From Bacteroidales bacterium UBA1374 (GTDB lineage: Bacteria; Bacteroidota; Bacteroidia; Bacteroidales; UBA932), in contig DBRG01000010.1 in assembly GCA_002305545.1 (NCBI GenBank), positions 1 through 39,473 of the forward strand: a stretch of DNA of 39,473 nucleotides. Direction: 5' to 3'. Positions 1-6,966 of the stretch are shown here, piece by piece. Numbering within the stretch: the first letter of the stretch is position 1; each line of letters starts with the position of its first letter. The position numbers and the translations under genes are program-made. Under the pieces are notes generated by a model that did no database searches, was not told the DNA's origin, and saw only the letters and a program-made list of their open reading frames with translations.

Positions 1-1
1 T

Positions 2-97
2 CTGCATCCTAAAAAGGAAAAACTCAATTATCATTTACACAAAGTCCTGGACAGTGCCGGCATTTTATTAAATTCGCACTATTTTTACTCTATATAA
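2..97 (+). CDS. C-terminal end of an unidentified protein (partial)
   Basis: An open frame enters from the left edge and runs 31 codons to a TAA. The residues include KVLDSAGILLNSHYF, which reads like ordinary protein, but I do not recognise a family. The start lies outside the window. The following 125 bases up to the end of the next gene are AT-rich and hold only weak inverted repeats (for example ATTAC/GTAAT near 136-154), so I cannot name a terminator. It could be a chance open frame. Confidence 0.35.
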   Translation: MHPKKEKLNYHLHKVLDSAGILLNSHYFYSI

Positions 98-222
98 GAA
101 GTTAGGGTTAGAAAATTATTCGTATTATTTGTTACCATTACAATGAGTAATTAGTAAAAATGGTTACCCCCTAGTTTAATCAAGTAACGACTCATTCCAT
201 ACTTAAGTCTATTCGTCAATAA

Positions 223-1170
223 TTAAACATCAAAAGCCTTTTTAATAATTCCTTTACCATTGTAGCCACTTGTCTTGTTTTTGAAGTATGCGATCAGTTT
301 TTGTTTATACTCACTATCTTCAAGATTTTCAACGAAACCATATATTTCTTCCCAAGTCAAGCGGAAAAATTTTCTTTCAGATGATTCTATTATATGTTTA
401 CCGAATTCTTTTTCAATATTTTTTTCACTGGATTTCTTTACTAAACTATAAAGTTCAAAATCTATGTTAAGTTGTTTAGCAATCCAAGAACCCAGAAGCC
501 AAAAGCGCATTAGCTCATAGCGGTTTTCCTTAACTACAACGGTCTCTATGTTAGATCTAAATATTTTTGAAAATAATTTATTGTCAGCAGTCTCATAATT
601 GTTTCTGCTTGTCAGTTCATTGGGCGTCTTGTTACTGGAATTAAACTTTGCCTCAATCAAAAATAAAACTTTATCAGTCTTTATTAATATGTCAGGTTCT
701 GAACCTCTTGATTTTTCAAACACATGACGTGCTTCGTTTAAATGTGGCCAACTGGCTTTATTTTGGGGCGAATACGACCATAAGATTAACTCTGCCTCTT
801 TAATATCTTTACCCGATATATAAGAAAGGAAACCAGGCAGAAGTTCGTGCTTATCAAGAAATCTGAAAACATTCCAAGTCAATGCATCTTCACTGTTATC
901 TCTGGCTATACGACTTTCTTTTTTTACTTTCTTTATATGGCAAAATAGCTCCATATCTTTACTGTCATTCCATAATAGGTTTTCTTTTTCTGTTTCATAT
1001 TCAAAAGTCGTAGGAGAAATATAGATTCGATGAACAGGACATCTATATTTTAATTCTTTTTTAAAAGGTTTCGTTTGTCTCTCAACTTTTATGGTACAGC
1101 CTTTCACTGGACAATCTACAGTTTTGTTGTCTTTATAGTTTGTGTGTTTTAATTCGTTTAATCCGTACAT
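223..1170 (-). CDS. PD-(D/E)XK nuclease-like protein with N-terminal zinc-ligand cluster
   Basis: A 315-residue protein. Seen: Cys20, Cys25, Cys44 and His47 form a possible zinc site at the N-terminus. Asp160 followed by Glu173-Ala-Lys175 on a hydrophobic strand (KVLFLIEAKF) fits the PD-(D/E)XK nuclease core, and Glu94 on a preceding helix could be the extra acidic residue of that fold. Known: this fold covers restriction enzymes and many DNA repair or defence nucleases. Inferred: a DNA-acting nuclease of an accessory system; the substrate is unknown. The gene is strikingly AT-rich next to most of the window and has no obvious operon partner, which suggests horizontal acquisition. The start ATG at 1170 gives the complete zinc cluster. 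The family call rests on motif reading only. Confidence 0.6.
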   Translation of the reverse strand: MYGLNELKHTNYKDNKTVDCPVKGCTIKVERQTKPFKKELKYRCPVHRIYISPTTFEYETEKENLLWNDSKDMELFCHIKKVKKESRIARDNSEDALTWNVFRFLDKHELLPGFLSYISGKDIKEAELILWSYSPQNKASWPHLNEARHVFEKSRGSEPDILIKTDKVLFLIEAKFNSSNKTPNELTSRNNYETADNKLFSKIFRSNIETVVVKENRYELMRFWLLGSWIAKQLNIDFELYSLVKKSSEKNIEKEFGKHIIESSERKFFRLTWEEIYGFVENLEDSEYKQKLIAYFKNKTSGYNGKGIIKKAFDV

Positions 1171-1296
1171 AATGTTGTCTTTTTGATATTAATGAATAAT
1201 CTTATACTGTGTTGTAAAAACTATATGCAGTTGGAATTGTATTTTTTTGGATAAATATTTATTTAACCAGAACATCCTAAAATTAAATAAACACTT

Positions 1297-1376
1297 CCGG
1301 ATTGTTCTTTATTTTTTGTTATTCGGTTGGTTTAACTTTGAATTCGGTAGGTTTGAGTTTGAATTCGGTAAAACAC
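1297..1376 (+). repeat. Left copy of dispersed direct repeat, with internal 21-bp tandem units
   Basis: The element starts near CCGGATTG and contains three ATTCGG starts exactly 21 bp apart (1321, 1342, 1363), so it is a tandem 21-bp repeat of about 2.5 units. Bases 1346-1368 match 7932-7954 at 22 of 23 positions, and the flanks on both sides are also similar. The right copy has one 21-bp unit fewer. Both copies have the same orientation. Confidence 0.75.
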
Positions 1377-1383
1377 AGGGAAT

Positions 1384-1430
1384 ATTGTCCTGCCGGTTTT
1401 TTGAATTTCAGGACAATTCTTGAGGACAAT
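1384..1430. repeat. Inverted repeat with extra half-site (possible operator)
   Basis: ATTGTCCTG at 1384-1392 is the exact reverse complement of CAGGACAAT at 1409-1417, and GAGGACAAT at 1422-1430 is a further near-identical half-site. It lies about 215-260 bp upstream of the minus-strand nuclease-like gene. It could be a regulator binding site or part of the neighbouring repeat. I see no matching site elsewhere. Confidence 0.5.
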
Positions 1431-1571
1431 TTGACACTCGTTTAGCGGTGAAAATTTGGCTTTTCAAACAGCATGGCGGTGCCGTCTAGCAGGCATCCCA
1501 GTATCAGTAGTACTATCATCAACATAACAGGCAGTTGTTTAATGGGTTGGGATTTGACTCAAAAATAAGGG

Positions 1572-1600
1572 AGCACTACGTCAAAATACGACGTAGTGCT
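1572..1600 (-). terminator. Rho-independent terminator of the nucleotidyltransferase gene
   Basis: Arms AGCACTACGTC (1572-1582) and GACGTAGTGCT (1590-1600) form an 11-bp perfect stem with a 7-base loop. Read on the minus strand it lies 14 bases past the stop codon and is followed by CCCTTATTTTT. That is the layout of an intrinsic terminator. Confidence 0.8.
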
Positions 1601-1614
1601 GCAGGTAAAGGGAA

Positions 1615-2181
1615 TCATTCCTTTATCCAATCATTCACCTGTGCTATTTCAGCATCGGATAGGTCAAGATTGGACAAAGCTGTTTCCAGCAGGGGGAGCT
1701 CGTTGCGTTGCTCCAGGATGTCGTAGAGTGTATTCAGGTCTGCCTTGTCGGTGTCTGCCCTGGTGTTGAAGGTGGTCATCCGTTGCACTTTGGACACAAA
1801 CAGGTTGACCGGGTGCCAGACCAGGATGCGGGCTACCTTGATGATCTGACTTGGCAATTGTGGATCGTGCGAGATCAGCACATCGACTTCCACGCCGGCA
1901 TAGGGGTTTTCATAATTCCACATGTATTCGGAAGCGCCTGCCTTGATTTCCCTGAAGTGGCTCCTGACCAGCCAATCATTGAAATACCTGGTAAGGGGGT
2001 TTGATGCCGGAGTGATGAAGTCCAGGTCATTGACAGAGCGGGACCTTCGCTCTTTGACCCCGTATTGCCTGGCAAGGAATTGCACGGCAGTACCCCCAAT
2101 CAGGGCACAACCATAAAGTGTAGCCCTATGGACAACCGGGACATCAAGCGGTGAGTAAGATTCGAATAATTTATTCACCAT
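1615..2181 (-). CDS. Nucleotidyltransferase, AbiEii-like fold
   Basis: A 188-residue protein from the chosen start. Seen: IGGTAVQFLARQYG followed by a basic stretch and VNDLDF, the GG(T/S)...DxD arrangement of the DNA polymerase beta-like nucleotidyltransferase fold, as in AbiEii/COG1708-type proteins. A third acidic cluster is VEVDVL. Known: such enzymes transfer a nucleotide to protein, RNA or antibiotics and often act as toxins. Start: the frame stays open upstream to 2358, but ATG at 2181 has AAAAGGA eight bases before it and overlaps the upstream gene by only 11 bases, so I prefer it over ATG 2199. The upstream partner is a small membrane protein, not a typical AbiEi antitoxin. The substrate is unknown. 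Confidence 0.65.
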   Translation of the reverse strand: MVNKLFESYSPLDVPVVHRATLYGCALIGGTAVQFLARQYGVKERRSRSVNDLDFITPASNPLTRYFNDWLVRSHFREIKAGASEYMWNYENPYAGVEVDVLISHDPQLPSQIIKVARILVWHPVNLFVSKVQRMTTFNTRADTDKADLNTLYDILEQRNELPLLETALSNLDLSDAEIAQVNDWIKE

Positions 2182-2482
2182 TTCTGATATCCTTTTCATC
2201 CACCGGGAAAGTGTATGCGATGCCCCCGTTGATGTCGTAGACATAACCGGTGCTGCCGCATATGGCAGACACATGGGTGGATGTGTGGGACAGGAGCCTT
2301 CCCGGTCTTTGCCACATCGGGCATCCATGTTGGTCAACAGCCTGTACGGCACAGCCAATATGGTTGACGCTGGTTATGAATTTGGGCTCTGGAGGAGGGA
2401 TGGGCTTGCCTAGTTTCTTCCTGATACGGGAAACAATGTATGCAATGCCCCATACTATGAAGAACAAAATTGTCTTATCCAT
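2171..2482 (-). CDS. Small single-span membrane protein of unknown function
   Basis: A 103-residue protein. The first 18 residues (ILFFIVWGIAYIV) form one membrane segment followed by a basic RIRKK and a proline-rich linker (KPIPPPEP), so the remaining part should be cytoplasmic by the positive-inside rule. The soluble part contains CAVQAVDQHGCPMW and a beta-rich tail (TGYVYDINGGIAYTF). I do not recognise a family. Its end overlaps the start of the nucleotidyltransferase gene by 11 bases, so the two are probably co-translated. The gene is divergent from the one starting at 2558, with 75 bp between them. Confidence 0.6.
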   Translation of the reverse strand: MDKTILFFIVWGIAYIVSRIRKKLGKPIPPPEPKFITSVNHIGCAVQAVDQHGCPMWQRPGRLLSHTSTHVSAICGSTGYVYDINGGIAYTFPVDEKDIRNGE

Positions 2483-2514
2483 GGCGCTATGATTTAATTT
2501 TTACTTGTGCGGAC

Positions 2515-2522
2515 TTACCGCA
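2515..2522 (-). promoter_or_regulatory. Possible additional WYL-operator core (TGCGGTAA)
   Basis: TGCGGTAA on the minus strand lies between the divergent 103-residue and 217-residue genes. The same 8-mer is the core of the candidate operator in front of the beta-CASP operon and the WYL gene. The longer context is not conserved here, and the 8-mer also occurs inside coding sequence elsewhere in the window, so this assignment is weak. Confidence 0.3.
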
Positions 2523-2533
2523 TTGATTTTGAG

Positions 2534-2541
2534 TATATTTG
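2534..2541 (+). promoter_or_regulatory. Bacteroidota -7 box upstream of the 2558 gene
   Basis: TATATTTG fits TAnnTTTG exactly and lies 16 bases before the ATG, which is preceded by AAGGAG. I cannot identify a matching -33 element with confidence. Confidence 0.55.
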
Positions 2542-2557
2542 TATTTAAAAAGGAGTT

Positions 2558-3211
2558 ATGAAAACAATCATATTCGTCTGGGACCGGAAAAACGATCTCA
2601 TCCCAAAAGAGGACACCATAGGCAAGGCATTGGAGGCCAATGCACCCGCTACCCTACTGTGGCGCAAGTGGCTGGCAGACCCAAGGCATGTCACGCAGGC
2701 AGAGGAAGGTGACAGGTTCTTCATCATGAAAAGGGACCGGGCCAGGCAGGGTATTTTCATGAGCGGATTCCTTGATAAAGCCCCCCGTAAAAGCCAGCAC
2801 GAATGGCAATTCACGCTTTGCCCCGATGCCCTCATTGACTGGACCAGGGAGCCGGTTCTGGACAGCCGGGCATTCCCGGGATTCCGGTTCGGGTGGTCGG
2901 CAGACCTGGAAGAAGCCGTCCTTCCGCGGGAGGATGCCAGAATCCTTGAGTTGCTTTGGGCCCGGCATCTCTTCAATGCCAAAGGCCATGTCTGTGAACC
3001 GAATACCATACTGAATGAAGCCATTAAAATTTCTAAAGGTGAGCGTTGCGAGCTCTGTGGTGAAGTGCTTAACAGTTCCTACGATGTGTTTTACAAGCCT
3101 GAAGTCATGAAGCCCCAATGGAACGAGGTAAAACCGGGGGACGACATCATCGCGAACTACTTCCTGTTGTGCGACAGTTGCGCCGGCATCCAGGCCTCGC
3201 TCGGAAAGTGA
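2558..3211 (+). CDS. Protein with possible EVE/PUA-like N-terminus and zinc Cys pairs
   Basis: A 217-residue protein. Seen: near residues 48-70, EEGDRFFIMKRDRARQGIF followed by SGFL resembles the strand pattern of EVE/PUA-like folds, which bind modified bases. The C-terminal part has a CELCG pair and a CDSCAG pair about 45 residues apart, as in zinc-ribbon or HNH-type modules, but the histidines of an active HNH site are not visible. Known: EVE or PUA-like domains fused to HNH nucleases make modification-dependent restriction enzymes. Inferred: a nucleic-acid-binding protein, perhaps a relative that has lost catalysis. AAGGAG before the ATG is an unusually clear Shine-Dalgarno site for this genome. 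It converges on the DnaE-like gene with 3 bp between stops. The function is not established. Confidence 0.5.
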   Translation: MKTIIFVWDRKNDLIPKEDTIGKALEANAPATLLWRKWLADPRHVTQAEEGDRFFIMKRDRARQGIFMSGFLDKAPRKSQHEWQFTLCPDALIDWTREPVLDSRAFPGFRFGWSADLEEAVLPREDARILELLWARHLFNAKGHVCEPNTILNEAIKISKGERCELCGEVLNSSYDVFYKPEVMKPQWNEVKPGDDIIANYFLLCDSCAGIQASLGK

Positions 3212-3214
3212 GCA

Positions 3215-4258
3215 TCAATCGCCTGTGTGTGCCTTCACATAGGCGCAATAATAGGAAGTGAGGGCACTGCAGACAGCGTGCGATTTGTTGAAGGTGCAGG
3301 GCCCGAACCGTTCCATCCGCTCCCACAGTGCCTGCACTTTTTCCTCATCGTAACCGTTGTCCCTGGCCGAGGCCATGAATTCCTCCCTGCAGGCGGCCAG
3401 CGCGCTGTCCCTGGGACCGTAGAAGAAGGTGCGCATGAAGGGAAGAGTCCCAAACTGAGTATAATTCCCCACCAACGCGGCGATGGTCATCAGCTGTTCC
3501 TGGTAGAGGATAAGGCCGTAAGTCTCGGCAAGGAGCTTGTCAACCGCCCCGATGCCGCATTTCCAGACCCGGTTCTGTTGCTTTGCCTCCCGGTATTGGG
3601 GAAGGAGTTCCATGTTGCCGGGGCGCAGCATGGCTTCCAGCGCCGTCAGCTCAAAGATGCCGAAGGGTTTGATGGCGGCCAGATGCTCCCTGGCAAAACG
3701 GCTCCCCATCAAGTAACATTCCTCCGTATCGCCGGCCTGTATCATTTCCCAGGTCTTTACATCCGTGGGCTGCGCCGTGATACAGTACAAGTCATTGATC
3801 AAAGCCCTATGCGGGATACACGCCAGGGAACTGCTTTCACACAGCTTGATGGAACTACCCTCTTCCTGGCGCATGTCGGCAATAAGCTTAGTTACGGTTT
3901 CTACGTAGTCATTTTCAACATCCAGGATCACCTCCAGCGTTTTACCGGGTGCAGGGTCAAAGAAGCGCTCAAACAGCAGGTTGTATGAAAGGGGGTCCAC
4001 ATGGGTGATGTTCAGGCAGTAGTTCACCAGGGAGCCGGGAGCGGCCCCGAAGCCCAGCCCCATCATCATCCCGCTATCCCAGATCTCGTCTGCCAGGTTG
4101 GCCCACAGGACAAAGGTCTTGGCCCTGCCCTGCTCACAGAGGGTGTACACCTCGGTTTCTATCCTGCTCACGATGGAGGGGGTAAGGTCCTTGTAGCGCC
4201 TGGCAGCGCCTGCATAGACGAGCTTGCGTAGTGTTTGGTTGAAGTATTTTGTTTCCAT
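3215..4258 (-). CDS. Truncated, degenerate DNA polymerase III alpha (DnaE)-like protein
   Basis: A 347-residue protein that aligns to the central part of the family C polymerase. Seen: GFGAAPGSLVNYCLNITHVDPL and LLFERFF match the palm motif that reads GRGSGAGSLV and LLFERF in DnaE; KPFGIFELTALEAMLRPG, YGLILYQEQLM and FNKSHAVCSALTSYYCAYVKAH match the fingers and C-terminal palm motifs. Missing: the PHP domain, the segment carrying the third catalytic Asp, and all tau, clamp and OB regions. The PDxDxD catalytic motif is replaced by LEVILDVEND near residue 108, so polymerase activity is unlikely. The frame is intact over its whole length, arguing for a maintained gene rather than decay. It starts 5 bp after the beta-CASP gene and is surely co-transcribed with it. 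Confidence 0.85.
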   Translation of the reverse strand: METKYFNQTLRKLVYAGAARRYKDLTPSIVSRIETEVYTLCEQGRAKTFVLWANLADEIWDSGMMMGLGFGAAPGSLVNYCLNITHVDPLSYNLLFERFFDPAPGKTLEVILDVENDYVETVTKLIADMRQEEGSSIKLCESSSLACIPHRALINDLYCITAQPTDVKTWEMIQAGDTEECYLMGSRFAREHLAAIKPFGIFELTALEAMLRPGNMELLPQYREAKQQNRVWKCGIGAVDKLLAETYGLILYQEQLMTIAALVGNYTQFGTLPFMRTFFYGPRDSALAACREEFMASARDNGYDEEKVQALWERMERFGPCTFNKSHAVCSALTSYYCAYVKAHTGD

Positions 4259-4263
4259 AGGCG

Positions 4264-5583
4264 TTATATTTCAAAAGTGGCGTTGTTATATAATACGAAG
4301 ACGGGGGTCGTATTTCCGGTTATTTGAGAAAAAAGTGTTGCATTTTCTGTGTGGATTGGCACAATTCCCTTAGGCTGAACATGTTCCACAATGCGTTTTA
4401 GACCGTTTACGTCGGCGTGGCCGCTGGTGTGGATATCCTCGGTGATGTCGCAATGGTTTTCGACCCATTCCCGGAATCTCGCTGTTTTGGAGCTGTTGTC
4501 GTCCCAGTATCCACGCCAGGTGGATATGGTGAAGCGCATGGAAGGTACAGACAGGCGCTGCAGGTAGTCCAGGGTGGATTCGCGCACGACCATCACGTAG
4601 GCCCCGGGATTGGCTTTGATGTCCTTGTAGGTGATCTTGTTGACCCGAGGCTGGAGATACGTGGTGTACCTGGAGCCGCATTTCTTGTTCAGGCAGGTGG
4701 TGAGCCTTTGGGGATAGTAGACTTTTACGCTGTTGAATCCCAGTACGTTCGGTATTTTCGGGCTGAGTTTTGCCACCTCGTCCAGGACAATAGCCGTGTA
4801 AGGATCCACCACCAGCTGCCGGCCACTGCGCAGACAGGCCTTGTAGAGCGTGACTATCCGGTCAATGTTCTGCCCCGAACACCACACCAGGTGCAGGCTG
4901 TCCGCAGCTTTTGCGGATGCTGTGTCTTGTGTGAATGCTGCGGCAAATTTCTCCGTCAGTGCGGTTTCCCTTTCGCACTTCTTGCTGTTGCCGAGGTATG
5001 TCGCTTTGTCCTCGTGCACGTTCGTTCCTTCATCCACGAGCACGTTGGTGCCTTCCAGGAAGAGACAGTCCACATGTTTTGGCAGCAATTTAAATAGAAC
5101 GCCCTTCCGCCCGTGCAGCCTGATGTCCCCGGTATACAGGACGGACTTTCCCTCTGCCTGGAAGCAGAAGGCGCACGCCCCGTAGGCCGAGTGGTCCACA
5201 GCGTAGGCAGTGACGGTGATGTCACGGAAAGTGAACGGCTGCCGGTAGGCGAAGGTGATGATGGTGTATTCGGCTGTGTTGATGCCGTTGAACGGGTTGG
5301 ATGCCAAAAGGATCCTGGTCCCTTCACTCATGAATACCGGTGTGCCCTTGGGCAAGGCGGGCATCAGGCCGTAATGGTCGGGGTGGCTGTGGGTGATGAA
5401 CACCGCCTGGGCGTCCTTCGCCCAGGCCCCGGCCTCGGCCCAGATCTTCTTTTGCTCCTCTTTGGGGCGGTCATCGAAATCCAAAGGAAGGCCAAAATCC
5501 ACCAGTATTTTGGTCTGCGCGGTCTGTAAGGCAATGCAGTTCCCGCCAATTTCCTCTGCGCCCCTGTAAATCTTTACATTCAT
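4264..5583 (-). CDS. Beta-CASP metallo-beta-lactamase hydrolase (RNase J-like)
   Basis: A 439-residue protein. Seen: N-terminal EEIGGN with a strand ending in Asp29; HSHPDH at 65-70; His131 (VDHSAYG); Asp153 (YTGDIR); Glu177 (FLEGTN, motif A); His389 (TSGHAD, motif B); and His411 (VPIHTE, motif C). This is a full set of two-metal ligands plus beta-CASP motifs, as in RNase J, CPSF-73 and SNM1-type nucleases. Known: such enzymes cut RNA or DNA phosphodiester bonds. It lacks the C-terminal extension of RNase J, so it is a stand-alone catalytic unit with the metallo-hydrolase RNA-specificity tail. It is first in a two-gene operon with the DnaE-like gene. Its leader closely resembles that of the WYL gene. 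The substrate is unknown. Confidence 0.9.
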   Translation of the reverse strand: MNVKIYRGAEEIGGNCIALQTAQTKILVDFGLPLDFDDRPKEEQKKIWAEAGAWAKDAQAVFITHSHPDHYGLMPALPKGTPVFMSEGTRILLASNPFNGINTAEYTIITFAYRQPFTFRDITVTAYAVDHSAYGACAFCFQAEGKSVLYTGDIRLHGRKGVLFKLLPKHVDCLFLEGTNVLVDEGTNVHEDKATYLGNSKKCERETALTEKFAAAFTQDTASAKAADSLHLVWCSGQNIDRIVTLYKACLRSGRQLVVDPYTAIVLDEVAKLSPKIPNVLGFNSVKVYYPQRLTTCLNKKCGSRYTTYLQPRVNKITYKDIKANPGAYVMVVRESTLDYLQRLSVPSMRFTISTWRGYWDDNSSKTARFREWVENHCDITEDIHTSGHADVNGLKRIVEHVQPKGIVPIHTENATLFSQITGNTTPVFVLYNNATFEI

Positions 5584-5600
5584 AACTTCTAGTTTTAATG

Positions 5601-5608
5601 CAAAGATG
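5601..5608 (-). promoter_or_regulatory. -7 box of the beta-CASP / DnaE-like operon
   Basis: CATCTTTG on the minus strand differs from TAnnTTTG by one base and lies 17 bases before the ATG. A TTTG 16 bases upstream may be the -33 element. The stretch from here to the start codon (ATTAAAACT, AGAAGT) is nearly the same as the WYL gene leader. Confidence 0.55.
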
Positions 5609-5614
5609 AGCGAA

Positions 5615-5627
5615 AGGTGTGCGACAA
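5615..5627 (+). promoter_or_regulatory. Candidate operator, first copy (AGGTGTGCGACAA)
   Basis: AGGTGTGCGACAA lies in the core promoter region of the beta-CASP operon and repeats 31 bp away as AGGTGTGCGGTAA. A third version sits in front of the WYL gene. It probably binds the WYL regulator; this is inference from position and similarity. Confidence 0.5.
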
Positions 5628-5645
5628 AGCCGCAGAGGCGAGAAG

Positions 5646-5658
5646 AGGTGTGCGGTAA
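5646..5658 (+). promoter_or_regulatory. Candidate operator, second copy (AGGTGTGCGGTAA)
   Basis: The copy closest to the version at 7858-7869 (GGTATGCGGTAA); the two also share a downstream TTGGATAA. It lies between the divergent beta-CASP and Fic promoters and could act on both. Confidence 0.55.
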
Positions 5659-5710
5659 TTCAAGCTAAGGAAGGTTTTGGATAATATGCACATTAAAAGG
5701 TTTAATAGAG

Positions 5711-5718
5711 TATCTTTG
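5711..5718 (+). promoter_or_regulatory. -7 box of the fic gene
   Basis: TATCTTTG is an exact TAnnTTTG and lies 32 bases before the ATG. No convincing -33 element is visible. Confidence 0.55.
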
Positions 5719-5750
5719 TCTGAACGGTTACTTAGTTAATAAATAGTATT

Positions 5751-6842
5751 ATGGCTCTTAATCCTGAAACACCAAATAACGAACTGCCTTTGTTGCCACC
5801 CGACTGGGATGCAATTGAAACCAAAGCGATATTAAGGCAGGAAAGCAAGGCATCCGTTGCACTGGCTGAGTTAAAAGGTTTAGCACATACGCTGCCAAAT
5901 CAAAATATTCTTATCAATGCCATTGTTTTAAAAGAAGCCAAAGCATCATCCGCGATCGAGAATGTGATTACCACGCATGATTCTTTATACCAGGCATTAG
6001 CAGCGAAATCATTCAAACCCGATTCTGCCACCAAAGAAGTGCTTCGCTATCGGGAAGCATTGTTTGCAGGCTCTGAGTTCATCCGCAACAAAGGCTTTTT
6101 AAGTACCAACGGTATTATTAAAATTCAGAACATTCTTGAAGAAAACACGGCAGGCCTTCGCCAATTGCCCGGTACAACATTAAAAAATAATACTACCGGA
6201 AAAACAATTTACACCCCACCCGATGATAAAAATGCCATCAGCAATCTTATGACTAATCTGGAACAATTCCTCAATATTGATGAAGCTGGTGATGTTTCTC
6301 CACTTATAAAGCTGGCAGTTCAGCATTATCAGTTTGAAAGCATCCATCCATTTTATGATGGCAACGGTAGAACTGGTCGCATAGTAAATGTCCTTTACCT
6401 GATGTTAAAAGGCTTATTGGATAGCCCTATTCTCTATCTCAGCGGATTCATTATTCAAAATAAAGGAGAATATTACCGCTTGCTTCGTGATGTTACGTAT
6501 AATGCTGTTTGGGAGCCATGGATTCTCTACATTCTGAAAGGCATTGAACAAACCGCCAGAGATACTATAAATCAGGTAAATAGCATAAATGGTTTAATGC
6601 TTGAAACCATTGAAAAAGTAAAAGCCGAAAAGCCGCTGGTTTATTCAAAGGAGTTTATTGAATTGCTTTTTGAGCACCCTTATTCAAAAATTGAACATCT
6701 GGAACTTAGAGGCATTGCTAAACGAAAAACCGCTGGCAAATATCTTTCCGAATTAGCAGAAATTGGAATATTGGCACCTCAGAAAATTGGTAAAGAAGTA
6801 ATTTACATAAATAAAGCACTTTATGAGCTTCTAAAAAAGTAA
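5751..6842 (+). CDS. Fic family protein (AMPylase), class II
   Basis: A 363-residue protein. Seen: the Fic core HPFYDGNGRTGR at residues 199-210, with the catalytic His and the ATP-binding GNGR; SSAIEN at 66-71 fits the inhibitory helix motif (S/T)xxxE(G/N), placed before the Fic core as in class II proteins. The N-terminal part matches the Fic_N region found in long single-chain Fic proteins, and the last 90 residues look like a winged helix (RGIAKRKTAGKYLSELAEIGIL). Known: these enzymes transfer AMP to protein hydroxyls, and the inhibitory Glu blocks ATP binding. The target is unknown. The gene is visibly more AT-rich than the beta-CASP and WYL genes on each side, suggesting separate arrival. 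It converges on the WYL gene. Confidence 0.92.
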   Translation: MALNPETPNNELPLLPPDWDAIETKAILRQESKASVALAELKGLAHTLPNQNILINAIVLKEAKASSAIENVITTHDSLYQALAAKSFKPDSATKEVLRYREALFAGSEFIRNKGFLSTNGIIKIQNILEENTAGLRQLPGTTLKNNTTGKTIYTPPDDKNAISNLMTNLEQFLNIDEAGDVSPLIKLAVQHYQFESIHPFYDGNGRTGRIVNVLYLMLKGLLDSPILYLSGFIIQNKGEYYRLLRDVTYNAVWEPWILYILKGIEQTARDTINQVNSINGLMLETIEKVKAEKPLVYSKEFIELLFEHPYSKIEHLELRGIAKRKTAGKYLSELAEIGILAPQKIGKEVIYINKALYELLKK

Positions 6843-6848
6843 TTACTC

Positions 6849-6950
6849 AAACATGGGTATTATTTACCCACGTTTCATCAACGTGGTCATTATTTCGATT
6901 TATTTACCCATGTTCATACAACATGGTCATTACATACCCACGTTCAATAA
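6849..6950 (+). repeat. Tandem hairpin repeats between fic and the WYL gene
   Basis: Two units 40 bp apart each form a 7-bp hairpin with a 5-base loop: CCACGTT/AACGTGG (6868-6874, 6880-6886) and CCATGTT/AACATGG (6908-6914, 6920-6926). The only stem difference is a C-G pair changed to T-A, a compensated change. A partial third copy (TACCCACGTTCAATAATTG) follows from about 6935. Bases 6849-6859 can instead pair with 6865-6875, excluding the first hairpin. It sits between convergent genes and may act as a two-way terminator. Confidence 0.65.
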
Positions 6951-6966
6951 TTGTTAATTAATTCAT

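Larger units (their letters stand above)
1171..1614. other. Gene-free 444-bp stretch with repeats and a terminator
   Basis: No credible gene was seen. It contains an AT-rich leader upstream of the nuclease-like gene, the left copy of a repeat shared with 7905-7962, an inverted repeat ATTGTCCTG (1384-1392) / CAGGACAAT (1409-1417) followed by a further half-site GAGGACAAT (1422-1430), and a terminator hairpin at 1572-1600. A short plus-strand open frame at 1535-1726 runs through the terminator into the neighbouring gene and is rejected. Confidence 0.6.

Noticed and set aside
3227..3988. A 253-codon open frame antisense to the DnaE-like gene
   Set aside because: The DnaE-like frame has clear family motifs; the antisense frame has none and begins inside the convergent gene boundary.
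3215..4258. The DnaE-like gene as a simple pseudogene
   Set aside because: The frame is open for its full length, motifs are retained up to the C-terminal KAH, and it lies 5 bp behind an intact partner gene; decay would be expected to bring stops.
6861..6950. A possible short CRISPR array from 40-bp spaced repeats
   Set aside because: Only two and a half units, repeats are mostly hairpin with no unique spacers of steady length, and no cas gene is nearby.
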